From Mactromeris polynyma (taxonomy: Eukaryota; Mollusca; Bivalvia; Venerida; Mactridae): a stretch of 64,000 nt of DNA. The stretch lies in the NCBI GenBank assembly GCA_032209605.1, contig JASFXZ010000028.1, forward strand, positions 3,854,941-3,918,940, in the 5' to 3' direction. Position 1 is the stretch's first letter. Every line of letters begins with the position of its first letter. Made by a program: the position numbers and the translations under genes. A model generated the notes under the pieces. The model made no database searches. It was given only the letters and a program-made list of their open reading frames with translations, and was not told the origin of the DNA. Below are positions 12,970-25,708 of this stretch, piece by piece.

Positions 12970-13397
12970 ATTGTATGAACTTAGTGGCACGACAACAGAT
13001 GGAAACCTATTGTATGAACTTAGTGGCACTACAACAGATGGAAACCTATTGTATGAACTTAGTGGTACTACAACAGATGGAAACCTATTGTATGAACTTA
13101 GTGGCACTACAACAGATGGAAACCTATTGTATGAACTTAGTGGCACTACAACAGATGAAAACCTATTGTATGAACTTAGTGGCACTACAACAGATGAAAA
13201 CCTATTGTATGAACTTAGTGGCACTACAACAGATGGAAACCTATTGTATGAACTTAGTGGCACTACAACAGATGAAAACCTATTGTATAAACTTAGTGGC
13301 ACTACAACAGATGGAAACCTATTGTATAAACTTAGTGGCACTACAACAGATGGAAACCTATTGTATGAACTTAGTGGCACTACAACAGATGAAAACC
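12970..13397. repeat. Minisatellite array, 39-bp unit, 11 copies
   Basis: The unit runs TTGTATGAACTTAGTGGCAC, then TACAACAGATGGAAACCTA. Variation is limited to GGAAAC or GAAAAC and TATGAAC or TATAAAC. The unit is open in several frames on both strands, including a 13-residue plus-strand repeat LYELSGTTTDGNL. There is no sign of selection on any one frame. Confidence 0.95.
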
Positions 13398-16300
13398 AGC
13401 TGACATTTCAAGATCATCACTCATTCTTCAAATAACTGCAAATCTCTTCCACTTTCTAAAGGTACAGTATGTAAACAGATTGCTAACATCAACAATACCT
13501 TAATTAACACTTCAAACTATTTGAAGGGGATTTTACATGGAACTCTTCATTCAAGAAGTACCCATTCATGTGTAAAGGGCCACTGGATGATGTACCCATT
13601 CATTCTTAAAATAATGTTTGGGGTTAAGAGGCTTAAATACTGCTGTTGCAAAAATGGAAGTATAGATGTTACTTCAAAATAGATAGAGAGAACGAAGACA
13701 AACACTATTTTTATTTATAATATAACCACAAAGTTTCAACAATTTTTCTCCAAGAGCCTTTACTCCACCATACAAGAACGCATGTCAAGCTAAATTTTAT
13801 CCCAAATTTACTCTTTACTCCAAAAGTGTTTGACATCAATACAAATGTATGACAGTTTTCATTATTAGGTTTGATAGTATTTAACTAGGCGTATGACAAG
13901 CTATGCTCATTGACAGCTAGACCATTTGAATAAAACCCCATCTTGTTGGCTTATTGGACAGTTTAATAGCATACAGTGAGGTTAAGTGAGCGAGAACACT
14001 GGACACTGTGCTATAATATAACAATAAATCTGCCTCAACATTTATTTATTAATACATCATACTTAATATAGATACTTATGTTTGTTCAGTAACTGGCCAT
14101 CTTGAGTTTGAAGAATAATTTGCATTCAGGCCAATACATGAATTTGAACTAATGTCCAACTAGAAGGTGTGAATCTATTGAGTTGAAGGTGATCTACACC
14201 CAGCAGGACTGTTAACACTGCAATGCATCACAATGCATGACATGCTGTGGAAGTAATGTATAAAGCCCATCTACAATTCATGGTGATCCTGTGAACCACA
14301 AGTCTTCAGATACTGTGACTGTACATTGACTTTTTAGGCTTTATAAGAATTTGTTATTTTAGACAAAAAAAAAGAAATAACCAAAAAACAGCGATCTGGA
14401 CTAAATTTGGCATGTCCGGTGTAGTACTCATGCTAACATAACTTGTAAAGATGGCCTATTACCTTCAGACTATGTGGCTGCAATAAAATACAAGACAAAC
14501 GTGTATAAGCACTTTATACCCAAACCTTTCCTAACAGTTACAACAATAATCATCTTCTAGTTGCTACTAATGGGCTCTCCACCTCATACTGATCAACATA
14601 TACTTGATTCCTGCGGTGAAGACCAGAATGCATGAAACAACATACTACCTAAATTGCAAGCTTTTGTTGGAGCAAAATAAACTGTATTTACCACTTTATT
14701 GTATTTATCCTTTTTTACACAGAACCCAAAGAAATGATCATCTAGGAAACCAAACAAAGTAAGAATAGTGTCTTATTTTCATAGCCAGACCAATAAATTG
14801 TGGACAGACAATATCATTACCATTCATCAAAAGTTGACTGTGTTTGCTTTGAGATAAACTCTGAATAAAAGTCAATCTTGTAGAATGCTACATGATAAAC
14901 AGGAGGCAATATCCCATGGATACATCAGCGCTTCTCCTGTCTGCCATTGTCTCATAGATAACACCCAGGGCATTTGGAGAAGAACACCAATGCATATCAA
15001 TTGAATGAAATGTCATTTCAAGCATGTTACTAATATTTTGTGTCAAAAGCAAGTTGGAATGAAATTTATCAGAAAGAAAAAGCTGGAGTTAATTCCAACT
15101 ATTGTGTTGAGCAATGTCAGTGTTGAGCAAACTGTGAATTCCAGAACTGTCATTTCAAACTTTGCCTGTAACCTTAGCGCAATGTAACTACTAATATTTG
15201 TTGACATGTTTTAAAGAAATATAGCCGTCCGCAAGGTTTTATTTATCTAACAATAATTGAAACAAACACATTTTTGAAGTATTCACAATGGTTTTAACCA
15301 TCTTGATAAGGATCTGTTGTATGTAAGTTTTTTTAAAACAAACCTTAAATGGAAAATTAATCATTTCAAACCTTAATGGTAAAACTCGATAAAGAAAGGT
15401 CCGAATCAGAAGTTCAAAGTTAACGCACGCGACATCTTGATCGCAAAACATTTTAAGCGATTAAAATCAGCTATTCATGTTATTTGAACCTTTACTTTCA
15501 CTACTTTCTCAAATTACACCCACACTTGTAAATTTTTCAAGCATATCGTTTCAATTTCACCACAATTTCAGCAAATTTACAATAAAAGGCTTTTCTTTTT
15601 TCTCCTCTACACCTCAGGGTATCTTAAGCAAATGCTCGTAAATTGATTTTATAAATGACCCAGTAGACAGTCTGTTAATGCATTTGCAAGTGCAGGTTGT
15701 TTAACTCAGAAAGAAACTTGTCAATAAATTAGATCAAAAGAAAAGCTATCTGAATTGAAAACAGCCAGAAAATTGCTTGATCATTGTTTAGCTTTCAACG
15801 AAGTGAGGAACGTGAAGTTTTCCATGCAATAATTCTTGATAATCATAGCCATAATTTGTTTTAAATGATTAGAAATTGGTGTGAAGTGTGAGATCTGAAA
15901 TTCTTGTACTTAAATAAATGCTCAGATTGTATGCATTTGAACAATATGATTTACCATAGAATATTACAGCATGAAAGCAACAAGCAATATAATTATGTGA
16001 CATTGTCCTTAGTTAAATATTTGGCTTCTTGTCAAAAGAGTCATTGTTTACAAGCCAAAGTTTAAGATTTAATATTATATGGGGAGTTACAAAGTTTTGG
16101 AGCATTTAGAATAGCAGACGTGGCAAATAACAAAGAATTGAGAGTAATTTGATTAGTTTAGGCCAAATTTTTAAAGTACAAGGTAGGTGGCAAATGTGTG
16201 AATTACAGCTGTTGTATTAGCCAAAAGTGATGTTTCATTTTAATGACAATGAATTCATGTTGAGACTTCTAAGCATTGTGCAGCATATATAGCATAATGT

Positions 16301-16762
16301 ATACACAAACAGAACCACATTATAGGAAGCCATATAGAGCAAAACATGTGTAAGTCAGTGTTATAGAAACATCAACAAAATGGTAACACCTGTACAAAAG
16401 CAAGCTTTGAATGTATTTGGAAGTTCAAGCTATTAAGCCCACAGTATGGACAATTAAGGCAAGACAAGTGCAGGAACAAAACAACTTCCTGACATCAGAA
16501 GCAAATCAAAGAAACAATTGTAATATAGTTGACATGATACAGGGAAAGCTGCAGGGAGAGAACAGTTGATCATAGAGCTCCTCCAATACATACATAAACT
16601 AATCCAGTCAGTTGGCAACTTGGTCGTACAATAATATGGATACTGTAAGTGGCTATCAATATGTCAATTGATCAGATCAAGAAATGTCAAGAACTGGTAC
16701 CATATCTCTCACTGCAACTACACAATTATAGCAAAAAAGCACACAGTAATTACATGTATGAA
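13398..16762. other. 3.4 kb of AT-rich non-coding DNA
   Basis: There are only short open frames without recognisable protein content, no RNA gene and no clear element boundary. It is the longest array-free stretch of the left half. Confidence 0.5.
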
Positions 16763-17542
16763 CAGACTATAACCAAGGTGTCTGCAGATCTCAGTCATAC
16801 ACTGATCAATCAGACTATAACCAAGGTGTCTGCAGATCTCAGTCATACACTGATCAATCAGACTATAACCAAGGTGTCTGCAGATCTCAGTCATACACTG
16901 ATCAATCAGACTATATAACCAAGGTGTCTGCAGATCTCAGTCATACATTGATCAATCAGACTATAACCAAGGTGTCTGCAGATCTCAGTCATACACTGAT
17001 CAATCAGACTATAACCAATGTGTCTGCAGATCTCAGTCATACACTGATCAATCAGACTATAACCAAGGTGTCTGCAGATCTCAGTCATACACTGATCAAT
17101 CAGACTATAACCAATGTGTCTGCAGATCTCAGTCATACACTGATCAATCAGACTATAACCAAGGTGTCTGCAGATCTCAGTCATACACTGATCAATCAGA
17201 CTATAACCAATGTGTCTGCAGATCTCAGTCATACACTGATCAATCAGACTATAACCAAGGTGTCTGCAGATCTCAGTCATACACTGATCAATCAGACTAT
17301 AACCAAGGTGTCTGCAGATCTCAGTCATACATTGATCAATCAGACTATAACCAATGTGTCTGCAGATCTCAGTCATACACTGATCAATCAGACTATAACC
17401 AATGTGTCTGCAGATCTCAGTCATACACTGATCAATCAGACTATAACCAAGGTGTCTGCAGATCTCAGTCATACACTGATCAATCAGACTATAACCAAGG
17501 TGTCTGCAGATCTCAGTCATACATTGATCAATCAGACTATAA
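16763..17542. repeat. Minisatellite array, 48-bp unit, 16 copies
   Basis: The unit runs CAGACTATAACCAAGGTGTC, then TGCAGATCTCAGTCATACAC, then TGATCAAT, so it contains CTGCAG, AGATCT and TGATCA palindromes. AAGGTG and AATGTG variants alternate in part of the array. One unit has an extra TA (CTATATAACC), which shifts the plus-strand frame. Open frames on both strands follow from the unit length of 48. Confidence 0.95.
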
Positions 17543-17786
17543 GAAGATGGGGTATACACAAAACATATGGTATGAAATCAACATAACAAATAGTCCAACC
17601 CTCTTGGATATATGTACTCAGTGGTATTCCTACTTAAGATTGCAAGACAGGAGACATTATTATAACACATAGGTTCTAGATCAGTACATCACCCTATAGG
17701 AATTTGTTGTACCACCAATGTGTAGCGCTATATCTGAATTATGATTACTTGTTCACATCAGTGTCGAAATGTTGTTAAAAATTGAT

Positions 17787-17900
17787 CACCAAGCTCAAAC
17801 ATTAGACAGACGTGCTTCAGGGCTCACCATGCACAAACATTAGACAGACGTGCTTCAGGGCTCACCAAGCTCAAACATTAGACAGACGTGCTTCAGGGCT
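17787..17900. repeat. Tandem repeat, 38-bp unit, 3 copies
   Basis: The unit runs CACCAAGCTCAAACATTAGA, then CAGACGTGCTTCAGGGCT. The middle copy reads CACCATGCAC. It lies about 90 bp before the 32-bp array. Confidence 0.95.
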
Positions 17901-17992
17901 CACCATGACTTTATGCCTCCTTCTTCTGAAGACATTTGTATCTCAGATACTTTCATTACTGTTCCAAACTGTATCAACTATGGAGACACCAT

Positions 17993-18324
17993 CCAGTATA
18001 GTACACACTTGGTGTGAATACAAGCCAGTATAGTACACACTTGGTGTGAATACAAGCCAGTATAGTACACACTTGGTGTGAATACAAGCCAGTATAGTAC
18101 ACACTTGGTGTGAATACAAGCCAGTATAGTACACACTTGGTGTGAATACAAGCCAGTATAGTACACACTTGGTGTGAATACAAGCCAGTATAGTACACAC
18201 TTGGTGTGAATACAAGCCAGTATAGTACACACTTGGTGTGAATACAAGCCAGTATAGTACACACTTGGTGTGAATACAAGCCAGTATAGTACACACTTGG
18301 TGTGAATACAAGCCAGTATAGTAC
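17993..18324. repeat. Minisatellite array, 32-bp unit, 10 copies
   Basis: The unit runs CCAGTATAGTACACACTTGG, then TGTGAATACAAG. Copies appear identical. Since 32 is not divisible by three, every minus-strand frame cycles through all registers and stays open, giving three overlapping phantom proteins of the same content. Confidence 0.97.
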
Positions 18325-18797
18325 CATTTATACAACTCAGAATAATGATCACAGAGGGTTTTTTTCTGTTCACAGAGATAAAATTATTTCTTGTGCAGTA
18401 ACAAATTTATCTGACAAAACATTCTCGATAGAAACACCAGTTTCACCTTAACAACAATAAAACGCAAGTGGCAAGAACCAATCTTATATACAAAATGCCA
18501 AAAAGCTTTTTCTCGTCAAAATAAAACACAATTATCTTCTTTTATAACTGCCAAACTTAACCGGGCACAGATCGATCTGGCAGTACCAAGAAATCAGAGA
18601 GGTAATTGAATTACTTGAAACTGACCATAAAATTGGTCGTAACCTCTCACATACACAAACAAAACTTGAACAAGTTCATGTCTAGATCTGGTAATTGACC
18701 AGAAGGCAAATGAGCCGATGTAATCCCTATGCCATACTGTACCATATTGAAGAACACTCCACTCAACTGAACAATCCTATACCATACTGTAGCAATC
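18325..18797. other. Unique spacer before the 75-bp array
   Basis: No coding or RNA signal. Towards the right it has short CCATACTGTA or ATACTGTACC motifs that resemble parts of the neighbouring array unit. Confidence 0.5.
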
Positions 18798-18873
18798 ATG
18801 CAATTTCAATACCAAGTTCTACAATGAAGACAGTAGAAGCATTCTGAAGTTAATGACCATTGAATTCTTGTAG

Positions 18874-20446
18874 CACAACAGTCTACATGGTCTGCCATGA
18901 GTGAAGGAAATACAGCAGCATGGTAAACCATACCAAACTCTACCATACCACAACAGTCTACATGGTCTGCCATGAGTAAGGAGATACAGCAGCATGATAA
19001 ACCATACCAAACTCTACCATACCACAACAGTCTACATAGTCTGCCATGAGTGAAGGAAATACAGCAGCATGGTAAACCATACCAAACTCTACCATACCAC
19101 AACAGTCTACATGGTCTGCCATGAGTGAAGGAAATACAGCAGCATGGTAAACCCATACCAAACTCTACCATACCACAACAGTCTACATGGTCTGCCATGA
19201 GTGAAGGAGATACAGCAGCATGGTAAACCATACCAAACTCTACCATACCACAACAGTCTACATGGTCTGCCATGAGTAAGGAGATACAGCAGCATGGTAA
19301 ACCACACCAAACTCTACCATACCACAACAGTCTACATGGTCTGCCATGAGTAAGGAGATACAGCAGCATGGTAAACCATACCAAACTCTACCATACCACA
19401 ACAGTCTACATGGTCTGCCATGAGTGAAGGAGATACAGCAGCATGATAAACCATACCAAACTCTACCATACCACAACAGTCTACATGGTCTGCCATGAGT
19501 GAAGGAAATACAGCAGCATGGTAAACCATACCAAACTCTACCATACCACAACAGTCTACATGGTCTGCCATGAGTGAAGGAAATACAGCAGCATGGTAAA
19601 CCCATACCAAACTCTACCATACCACAACAGTCTACATGGTCTGCCATGAGTGAAGGAGATACAGCAGCATGGTAAACCATACCAAACTCTACCATACCAC
19701 AACAGTCTACATGGTCTGCCATGAGTAAGGAGATACAGCAGCATGGTAAACCACACCAAACTCTACCATACCACAACAGTCTACATGGTCTGCCATGAGT
19801 AAGGAGATACAGCAGCATGGTAAACCATACCAAACTCTACCATACCACAACAGTCTACATGGTCTGCCATGAGTGAAGGAGATACAGCAGCATGATAAAC
19901 CATACCAAACTCTACCATACCACAACAGTCAACATGGTCTGCCATGAGTGAAGGAGATACAGCAGCATGGTAAACCCTACCAAACTCTACCATACCACAA
20001 CAGTCTACATGGTCTGCCATGAGTGAAGGAGATACAGCAGCATGGTAAACCATACCAAACTCTACCATACCACAACAGTCTACATGGTCTGCCATGAGTG
20101 AAGGAGATACAGCAGCATGGTAAACCATACCAAACTCTACCATACCACAACAGTCTACATGGTCTGCCATGAGTAAGGAGATACAGCAGCATGGTAAACC
20201 ATACCAAACTCTACCATACCACAACAGTCTACATGGTCTGCCATGAGTGAAGGAGATACAGCAGCATGGTAAACCATACCAAACTCTACCATACCACAAC
20301 AGTCTACATGGTCTGCCATGAGTGAAGGAGATACAGCAGCATGGTAAACCATACCAAACTCTACCATACCACAACAGTCTACATGGTCTGCCATGAGTGA
20401 AGGAGATACAGCAGCATGGTAAACCCATACCAAACTCTACCATACC
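18874..20446. repeat. Minisatellite array, 75-bp unit, about 21 copies, with higher-order structure
   Basis: The unit runs CACAACAGTCTACATGGTCT, then GCCATGAGTGAAGGAGATAC, AGCAGCATGGTAAACCATAC and CAAACTCTACCATAC. Units of 74 bp (GAGTAAGG) and 76 bp (AAACCCATACC) occur. The order of these variants repeats with a shift of 449 bp (six units): positions 19107-19310 and 19556-19759 translate identically. This indicates duplication of a six-unit block. Overlapping minus-strand open frames are by-products. Flanking sequence on both sides is similar (see findings). Confidence 0.95.
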
Positions 20447-20770
20447 AAATGACATGCCACGCAGCTTGCAATTTCAAGAAAAAAGTCTATAATGAAGACA
20501 GAGGAAACAACTTGAGGAACATACAATTATAAAGGCAGACAGTTTGTGATTGTGGTTACAGCAGTGTTACACTAACCAGTTTATCTTTCCTATAAATGGA
20601 CAATATGGGAACAAATTCTATGCATTTTAATCCTACATATGGAAGAAGTAATTATAGGAAGATTCTAATGAGCAATAATTACTTAGCTGTCTTTTGCATG
20701 GTTGAATGTATTAAGAAATGTGACATGTTTCAGATTCAGTGAATACATAACACAATTAAAGCCTTAGTTG
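20447..20770. other. Unique spacer between the 75-bp array and the short DNA element
   Basis: Its first 70 bp resemble the left flank of the array (GCAATTTCAA... AATGAAGACAG). The rest is unremarkable AT-rich sequence. Confidence 0.5.
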
Positions 20771-20775
20771 ATCTG

Positions 20776-21107
20776 CAGGGCTTTCTATTGGCGATTTTTG
20801 GGGCAGAAAATCAGCCCCATTCCCCAGGCAGAAGAATGTATATTTTCCCCCAAATTTGGGTCAAAATTCCCCTCAAGAATCACATTTAAATTTTTAAAAA
20901 AAATTGTGTTTCTAACAAGAGAAATAGAGCTCTTGACTTTTTAGATGCATTTTGGAATCTGAAATTGCTATTGTGGAAATGTGAATTATACATTAAAATG
21001 TGTTTTTTGTATTGATTCTTGGAGCTTGGAAAGATTCCCTATTTTAGTAAAACAACATGCAATATTCTCCCTTCTCACCATTCCCCAAAAGTAGAAAGAC
21101 AGCCCTG
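20776..21107 (+). mobile_element. Short non-autonomous DNA element, copy 2 (332 bp)
   Basis: It begins CAGGGCTTTCTATTGG and ends with GTAGAAAGACAGCCCTG, so the outer 15 or so bases form imperfect terminal inverted repeats. ATCTG flanks both ends (20771-20775 and 21108-21112), a candidate 5-bp target-site duplication. There is no open frame of note, so it would depend on a transposase encoded elsewhere. A shorter inverted copy lies at 10221-10437. CAGGG ends recall the hAT superfamily, but hAT elements make 8-bp duplications, so I leave the superfamily open. Confidence 0.7.
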
Positions 21108-21112
21108 ATCTG

Positions 21113-22855
21113 ACTATGATCTAGTCCATTGAATGACTCCCATATTTACAAGCAAGTTCAACATAACTAAATCATGTGTTACATAACGGAATTATCAAGG
21201 AAAGGCAACTATATATTTTGGATTTAAATGATTTCTTCTCATATGAATAATAGACATGTTAAATAAGCCAGGAACATATTCTGTCCCAGAGGAATAATTT
21301 TGGCCAACCGTCACCAACTGTCTGTGAAGTGACTTATTGTGCACAGCTAGAGGAAATTTATGTCTGAAATATGACAGTACAGTAATACAAGAATGTCAGG
21401 ATATATCTGTAGTCCATGTCAAACATCTTCCACAGACTCCTATATCATCAACTTGTTTCTATTAAACCAATTTCAGAGTTAAAGGACAGTGAGTGCTTTG
21501 AATATAAATAAAATTTAAGAATTTATCCATTTCACAGTGGTGATAATCAGAGTTGAGGCAAATATTCATTTAAATTACACATTTTTCACTTTTTAATAAA
21601 CGATGGCAATCAATGTTTACAATAAGATAGTCTCATAGTATCATCAATATCATAGAATCATCGCTCTCTCATATTTATTATAAGTCTCTAAAGAAATACA
21701 TTAAAATGTTTTATCCTTGGATTTATAAGCCCCAAACACACTTCATATGCAGCATGTATCGTAAGCCAAAACAAACGTTTATGTTAATACAATAACAACA
21801 CACAATAACTATATACTGGTATACTGTAAGCCAGACTCAATTAAATGTCCAACAATCTTCTTAGAAGTGAACACAATGGAAACTTAATGAAGCTTTCAGA
21901 CTCGGACAAAAACAATCAATGATTGCCTGTCCATCTTTTGTGACAAACTGGATGGAATAAAATCATGGAAACAGTTTTCATAGAAATGCTAGAGTGTACT
22001 GGGAGATAAGCCAGCTATACATGAAATATGCTTCTATATTCATAGACATAAAGACGAGATGTCTATTGCTATTTAATAATTAAGTCAATCAAATCAATGT
22101 TCCTTTTTCTTCAGAACTATTTCCTAGCAGCACAGCAGTCAAAGAGACATAGTTTGAGACAATAACGATCAAGTTTGATAACATTACAATCATATTGTCA
22201 AATGTACCAAAAAGCTATTGACATTAGGTACATTTACAGACAATACAAGACTCAGTCAGAATTGACAATTACTCAGTTAGATTCCAACCAGTATTGCCCA
22301 CACAGCTTCCGTGAATTTCAAGTCTGTCAAAGAAATAAATTCTGATGCTGGGTAAATCAATTTCAGCATTAAAGGTTCTGGTGTTTTGAAAACATTTCAA
22401 AAGTACAAACTTCAAGACAGACTGGGTAAATAAGCAAGTCTATGAAACCAGTAAATACCACTGGTATTTCACAACATGTCAATCATTAATGCTTTATCAC
22501 ATAGTTACTACTTATTTACATCTATTTTGATTATCAACAATGTTCATTCATGGTACAAACTGTCAATATTTACAGTGCCGCAACTGATCACATGTATAAA
22601 CTAGACAATGCAGTGGATACACAGTGGATGCCAAAAGCTAGGATCTGTATTTCCACTCATGTCTTAAATTTGTTTTCACTTAAAACGAGCATTGATATTT
22701 GGAGTGACTTATACAGTATATTTGGTAAACCATCAAATTCCTCATTCACTTCTATAAACATCTCTCAAAGATTTAAGGTAACATAGGGAATGTTTTCAAT
22801 CACTATTAAAATGGAGGTAAAATTTTTACAGGGCAAAAGACAGAGAATAAATTGC
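21113..22855. other. AT-rich non-coding DNA
   Basis: There is a 78-codon open frame at 22550-22786, but its predicted protein shows no recognisable family. No RNA gene seen. Confidence 0.5.
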
Positions 22856-22913
22856 TACAGGGAACGCCACATTCATAAAACAGTGCCTCCCCACACAGAC
22901 CTCTGGGAAAACA
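22856..22913 (+). repeat. Single diverged copy of the 63-bp array unit
   Basis: The segment reads ACAGGGAACGCCACATTCAT, then AAAACAGTGCCTCCCCACAC, then AGACCTCTGGGAAAACA. It aligns along its length with the unit of the array at 58107-59171 (ACAGGGAATGTCACATATGT, AAGACAATGCCTCCCCACAC, AAGTCCCAGAGAAACA). It lies 35 kb away from that array and is not tandem. Confidence 0.75.
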
Positions 22914-23478
22914 ACAATCCATAACACATAAGGCACTTGAGGAGGTTAAAGGGTTCATACGTTAGGGAACAGGGCTTTAAAGACCATAAGGAATAACTAG
23001 GAGAATCAAAGAGGACAACCAGTGAAGGATGACAGTTTTAATCATGCATTAAATTTTACAGTATTAAGTACCAGTTAACTTAAGTACATCCCAGACAACA
23101 GACATGTACCAGGGAACTGAACATGGTCTATGAAAGCTTCAACAGCCATGCTGTAATTTAAATTGAAGGGAAGCCATCTTTAATGCTTTAAGTCTGCAAA
23201 CCTATTAGCCAAAACTACATCGTATCTAGATCATTATATACTTGTCTCCAAACCGCAGACAAGATTCTATGGAAAGAAATGTTAATAACCCAAGTTGATC
23301 TAGAAGAAATAATGGCTAGTGATAGTAATTTGTGACTAGATTCCAGGAATCTTGGATACAGCCATAAATTGATGAAATTATAGTATATTTAGATACTGAA
23401 AGTCTTTTAGCTACTATGAAATGTTGAACATGTAAAGTTACTGCTGGTTAAATTTAATGTGCACATGACTTTATGCAT

Positions 23479-23874
23479 GACAAAATAACAAACCTTACAC
23501 AAGAGATATTTGACAAAGTAACAAACCTTACACAAGATATGTTTGACAAAGTAACAAACCTTACACAAGATATGTTTGACAAAGTAACAAACCTTACACA
23601 AGATATGTTTGACAAAGTAACAAACCTTACACAAGAGATGTTTGACAAAGAAACAAACCTTACACAAGATATGTTTGACAAAGTAACAAACCTTACACAA
23701 GATATGTTTGACAAAGTAACAAACCTTACACAAGATATGTTTGACAAAGTAACAAACCTTAAACAAGATATGTTTGACAAAGTAACAAACCTTACACAAG
23801 AGATGTTTGACAAAGTAACAAACCTTACACAAGATATGTTTGACAAAGTAACAAATCTTACACAAGAGATATTT
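23479..23874. repeat. Minisatellite array, 33-bp unit, 12 copies
   Basis: The unit runs GACAAAGTAACAAACCTTAC, then ACAAGATATGTTT. The frame starting at ATG 23473 stays open through all 12 units and 108 bases beyond, giving an 11-residue repeat (FDKVTNLTQDM). The minus strand is open in two frames as well. With no recognised flanking exon, I take it as a repeat by-product. Confidence 0.93.
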
Positions 23875-24198
23875 GAAAGCTGCTATGATGCAAGTGTTGT
23901 CTGCATGTATCAAGTGCACCAACAGATGCAAATCGTTGGCCTACTATTTATACTTGACATGTTTTTGACACATATTTTCTGAACTGATGTAATATTGACC
24001 AGCAATCATTAGGAAGACTCAGACATGGTTGCTCAACACTCATGTTTAACCTGTCCTATAAATAAATAGAAACAGAACTATGTCAGAATCATAGTATTAA
24101 TATCAAAGAGATGACAATTTAATGTTAAAATTAACTGCTCTTAATTGCCCTTACCAGTTAAAAGGCTCTGAAATGTTGGCCCTGTGACTATGTCAGAT

Positions 24199-24276
24199 AT
24201 ACACTTAAACTAGAAGTTTTTCCTCTGTGCAAATAGCATACACTTAAACTAGAAGTTTTTCCTCTGTGCAAATAGC
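24199..24276. repeat. Tandem duplication, 39 bp x 2
   Basis: Two identical copies of ATACACTTAAACTAGAAGTT followed by TTTCCTCTGTGCAAATAGC. Confidence 0.95.
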
Positions 24277-24362
24277 AACATACTGTTGAAAAGCCAAGGA
24301 CATATCAATTTTGACAGAAGTTGGTTCCCTTCATTTTGTAGGTGAATAAAAACCAATATACT

Positions 24363-25020
24363 GGTTGTTGAATGACCGGCAGTTTAGGGACAAGAAGTCA
24401 AGTGACCAGTAGTTTAATGACCGGTAGTTGAGTGACTGGTAGTAGACTGACCAGTTGTTGACTGACCAGTAGTTGACTGTCCAGTAGTTGACTGACCAGT
24501 AGTTGACTGTCCAGTAGTTGACTGACTGCTAGTTGACTGACTGGTAGTTGAGTGACCAGTAGTTGAGTGACCAATAGTTGTGTGACTGGTAGTTGGGTGA
24601 CTGGTAGTTGACTGACAAATAGTTGAGCGACCAATAGTTGTGAGACTGGTAGTCGGGTTAACGGTAGCCAAGTGACTGGTAGTTGACTGACCAGTAGTTT
24701 AGTGACTGGTAATTGAATGACTGATAGTTGACTGACTGGTAGTTGACTGACCAGTAATTGAGTGACTGGTAGTTGAGTGACTGGTAGTTGAGTGACTGGT
24801 AGTTGAGTGACTGGTAGTTGACTGACCAGAAGTTGAGTGACTGATAGTTGACTGACTGGTAGTTGACTGACCAATAGTTGACTGACCAGCAGTTGAGTGA
24901 CTGGTTACAGTTGACTGACCAGTAGTTGACTGACTGGTAGTTGACTGACTGGTAGTTGACTGACCAATAGTGTCTGGTAGTCGGATGATCTGTAGTTGAG
25001 TGACCAGTAGTTGACTGATC
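24363..25020. repeat. Degenerate minisatellite, 15-bp unit, about 44 copies
   Basis: The unit is AGTTGACTGACCAGT or AGTTGAGTGACTGGT, so it has a GACTGACC/GAGTGACTGG alternation and many single-base changes. It is clearly older or less homogenised than the other arrays. The minus strand is open because 15 is divisible by three. Confidence 0.9.
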
Positions 25021-25057
25021 TATTTACCAATGAATTATCATCATAACTTGCATTCAC

Positions 25058-25258
25058 ATCTATATACGGTCTGGTCACATTTTGTAACATGGCATTTTTG
25101 ATTATCAAACAGTCGTGTTTTACAGCAGTCTTTATTTTATCATATAAGTATACTAATTCAGCAAAGGATGATTCAACATTTCCATAAGCTGTTTTATGCC
25201 CTTTTAATATATGTAATTGAAAATTAATTGAAATTATTTGAGAATATTTCATTGCCAT
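25058..25258 (-). CDS. Candidate small coding segment, unrecognised
   Basis: An ATG at 25256-25258 in a favourable context (AAAATGG) opens about 65 codons of protein-like sequence (MAMKYSQIISINFQLHILKG, later SSFAELVYLYDKIKTAVK). The frame then runs straight into the 15-bp array without a stop. It could be a real exon truncated by the array, a relic, or chance. No family is recognised and no clear donor site was found. Confidence 0.18.
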
Positions 25259-25708
25259 TTTACTAAATTACTAAATATTACACTTCACTATCTATTCAAG
25301 TGTGATATCTCCTTTAGAAGTATAGCAAGGACTGAACATTGAGTTTATCTTGACTATTTTGTAATTCAGAAATTAAAAATGACATATTTAGAAATAATTT
25401 AAATCAAGTTTTGTTCATATAAATTTTCATAAAATAATAATAAATTTTCATATGGAATGTGGACCAAATTTTGAGTAGTATATTATGTATATACATGTAC
25501 ATGTATGTAACAAAACAAAATAAAAACACTGAAAATCCAGGAAAAAGAAAATGTTTGCAAATAACTTTTTTTACTATAATGAGGTCAAATACCAATTTTT
25601 TTTACTAATTATCATGCAAACAAACATATTTGTGAAACTCGTTGAGCACACCTAATCCATAACAACAAATGTCACATTGTGAGACAACACAACACAAATA
25701 ATGCTTCA

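Noticed and set aside
18806..20455. Many overlapping minus-strand open frames over the 75-bp array
   Set aside because: They all re-read the same unit. Single-base length variants shift the register, so no constant protein is preserved.
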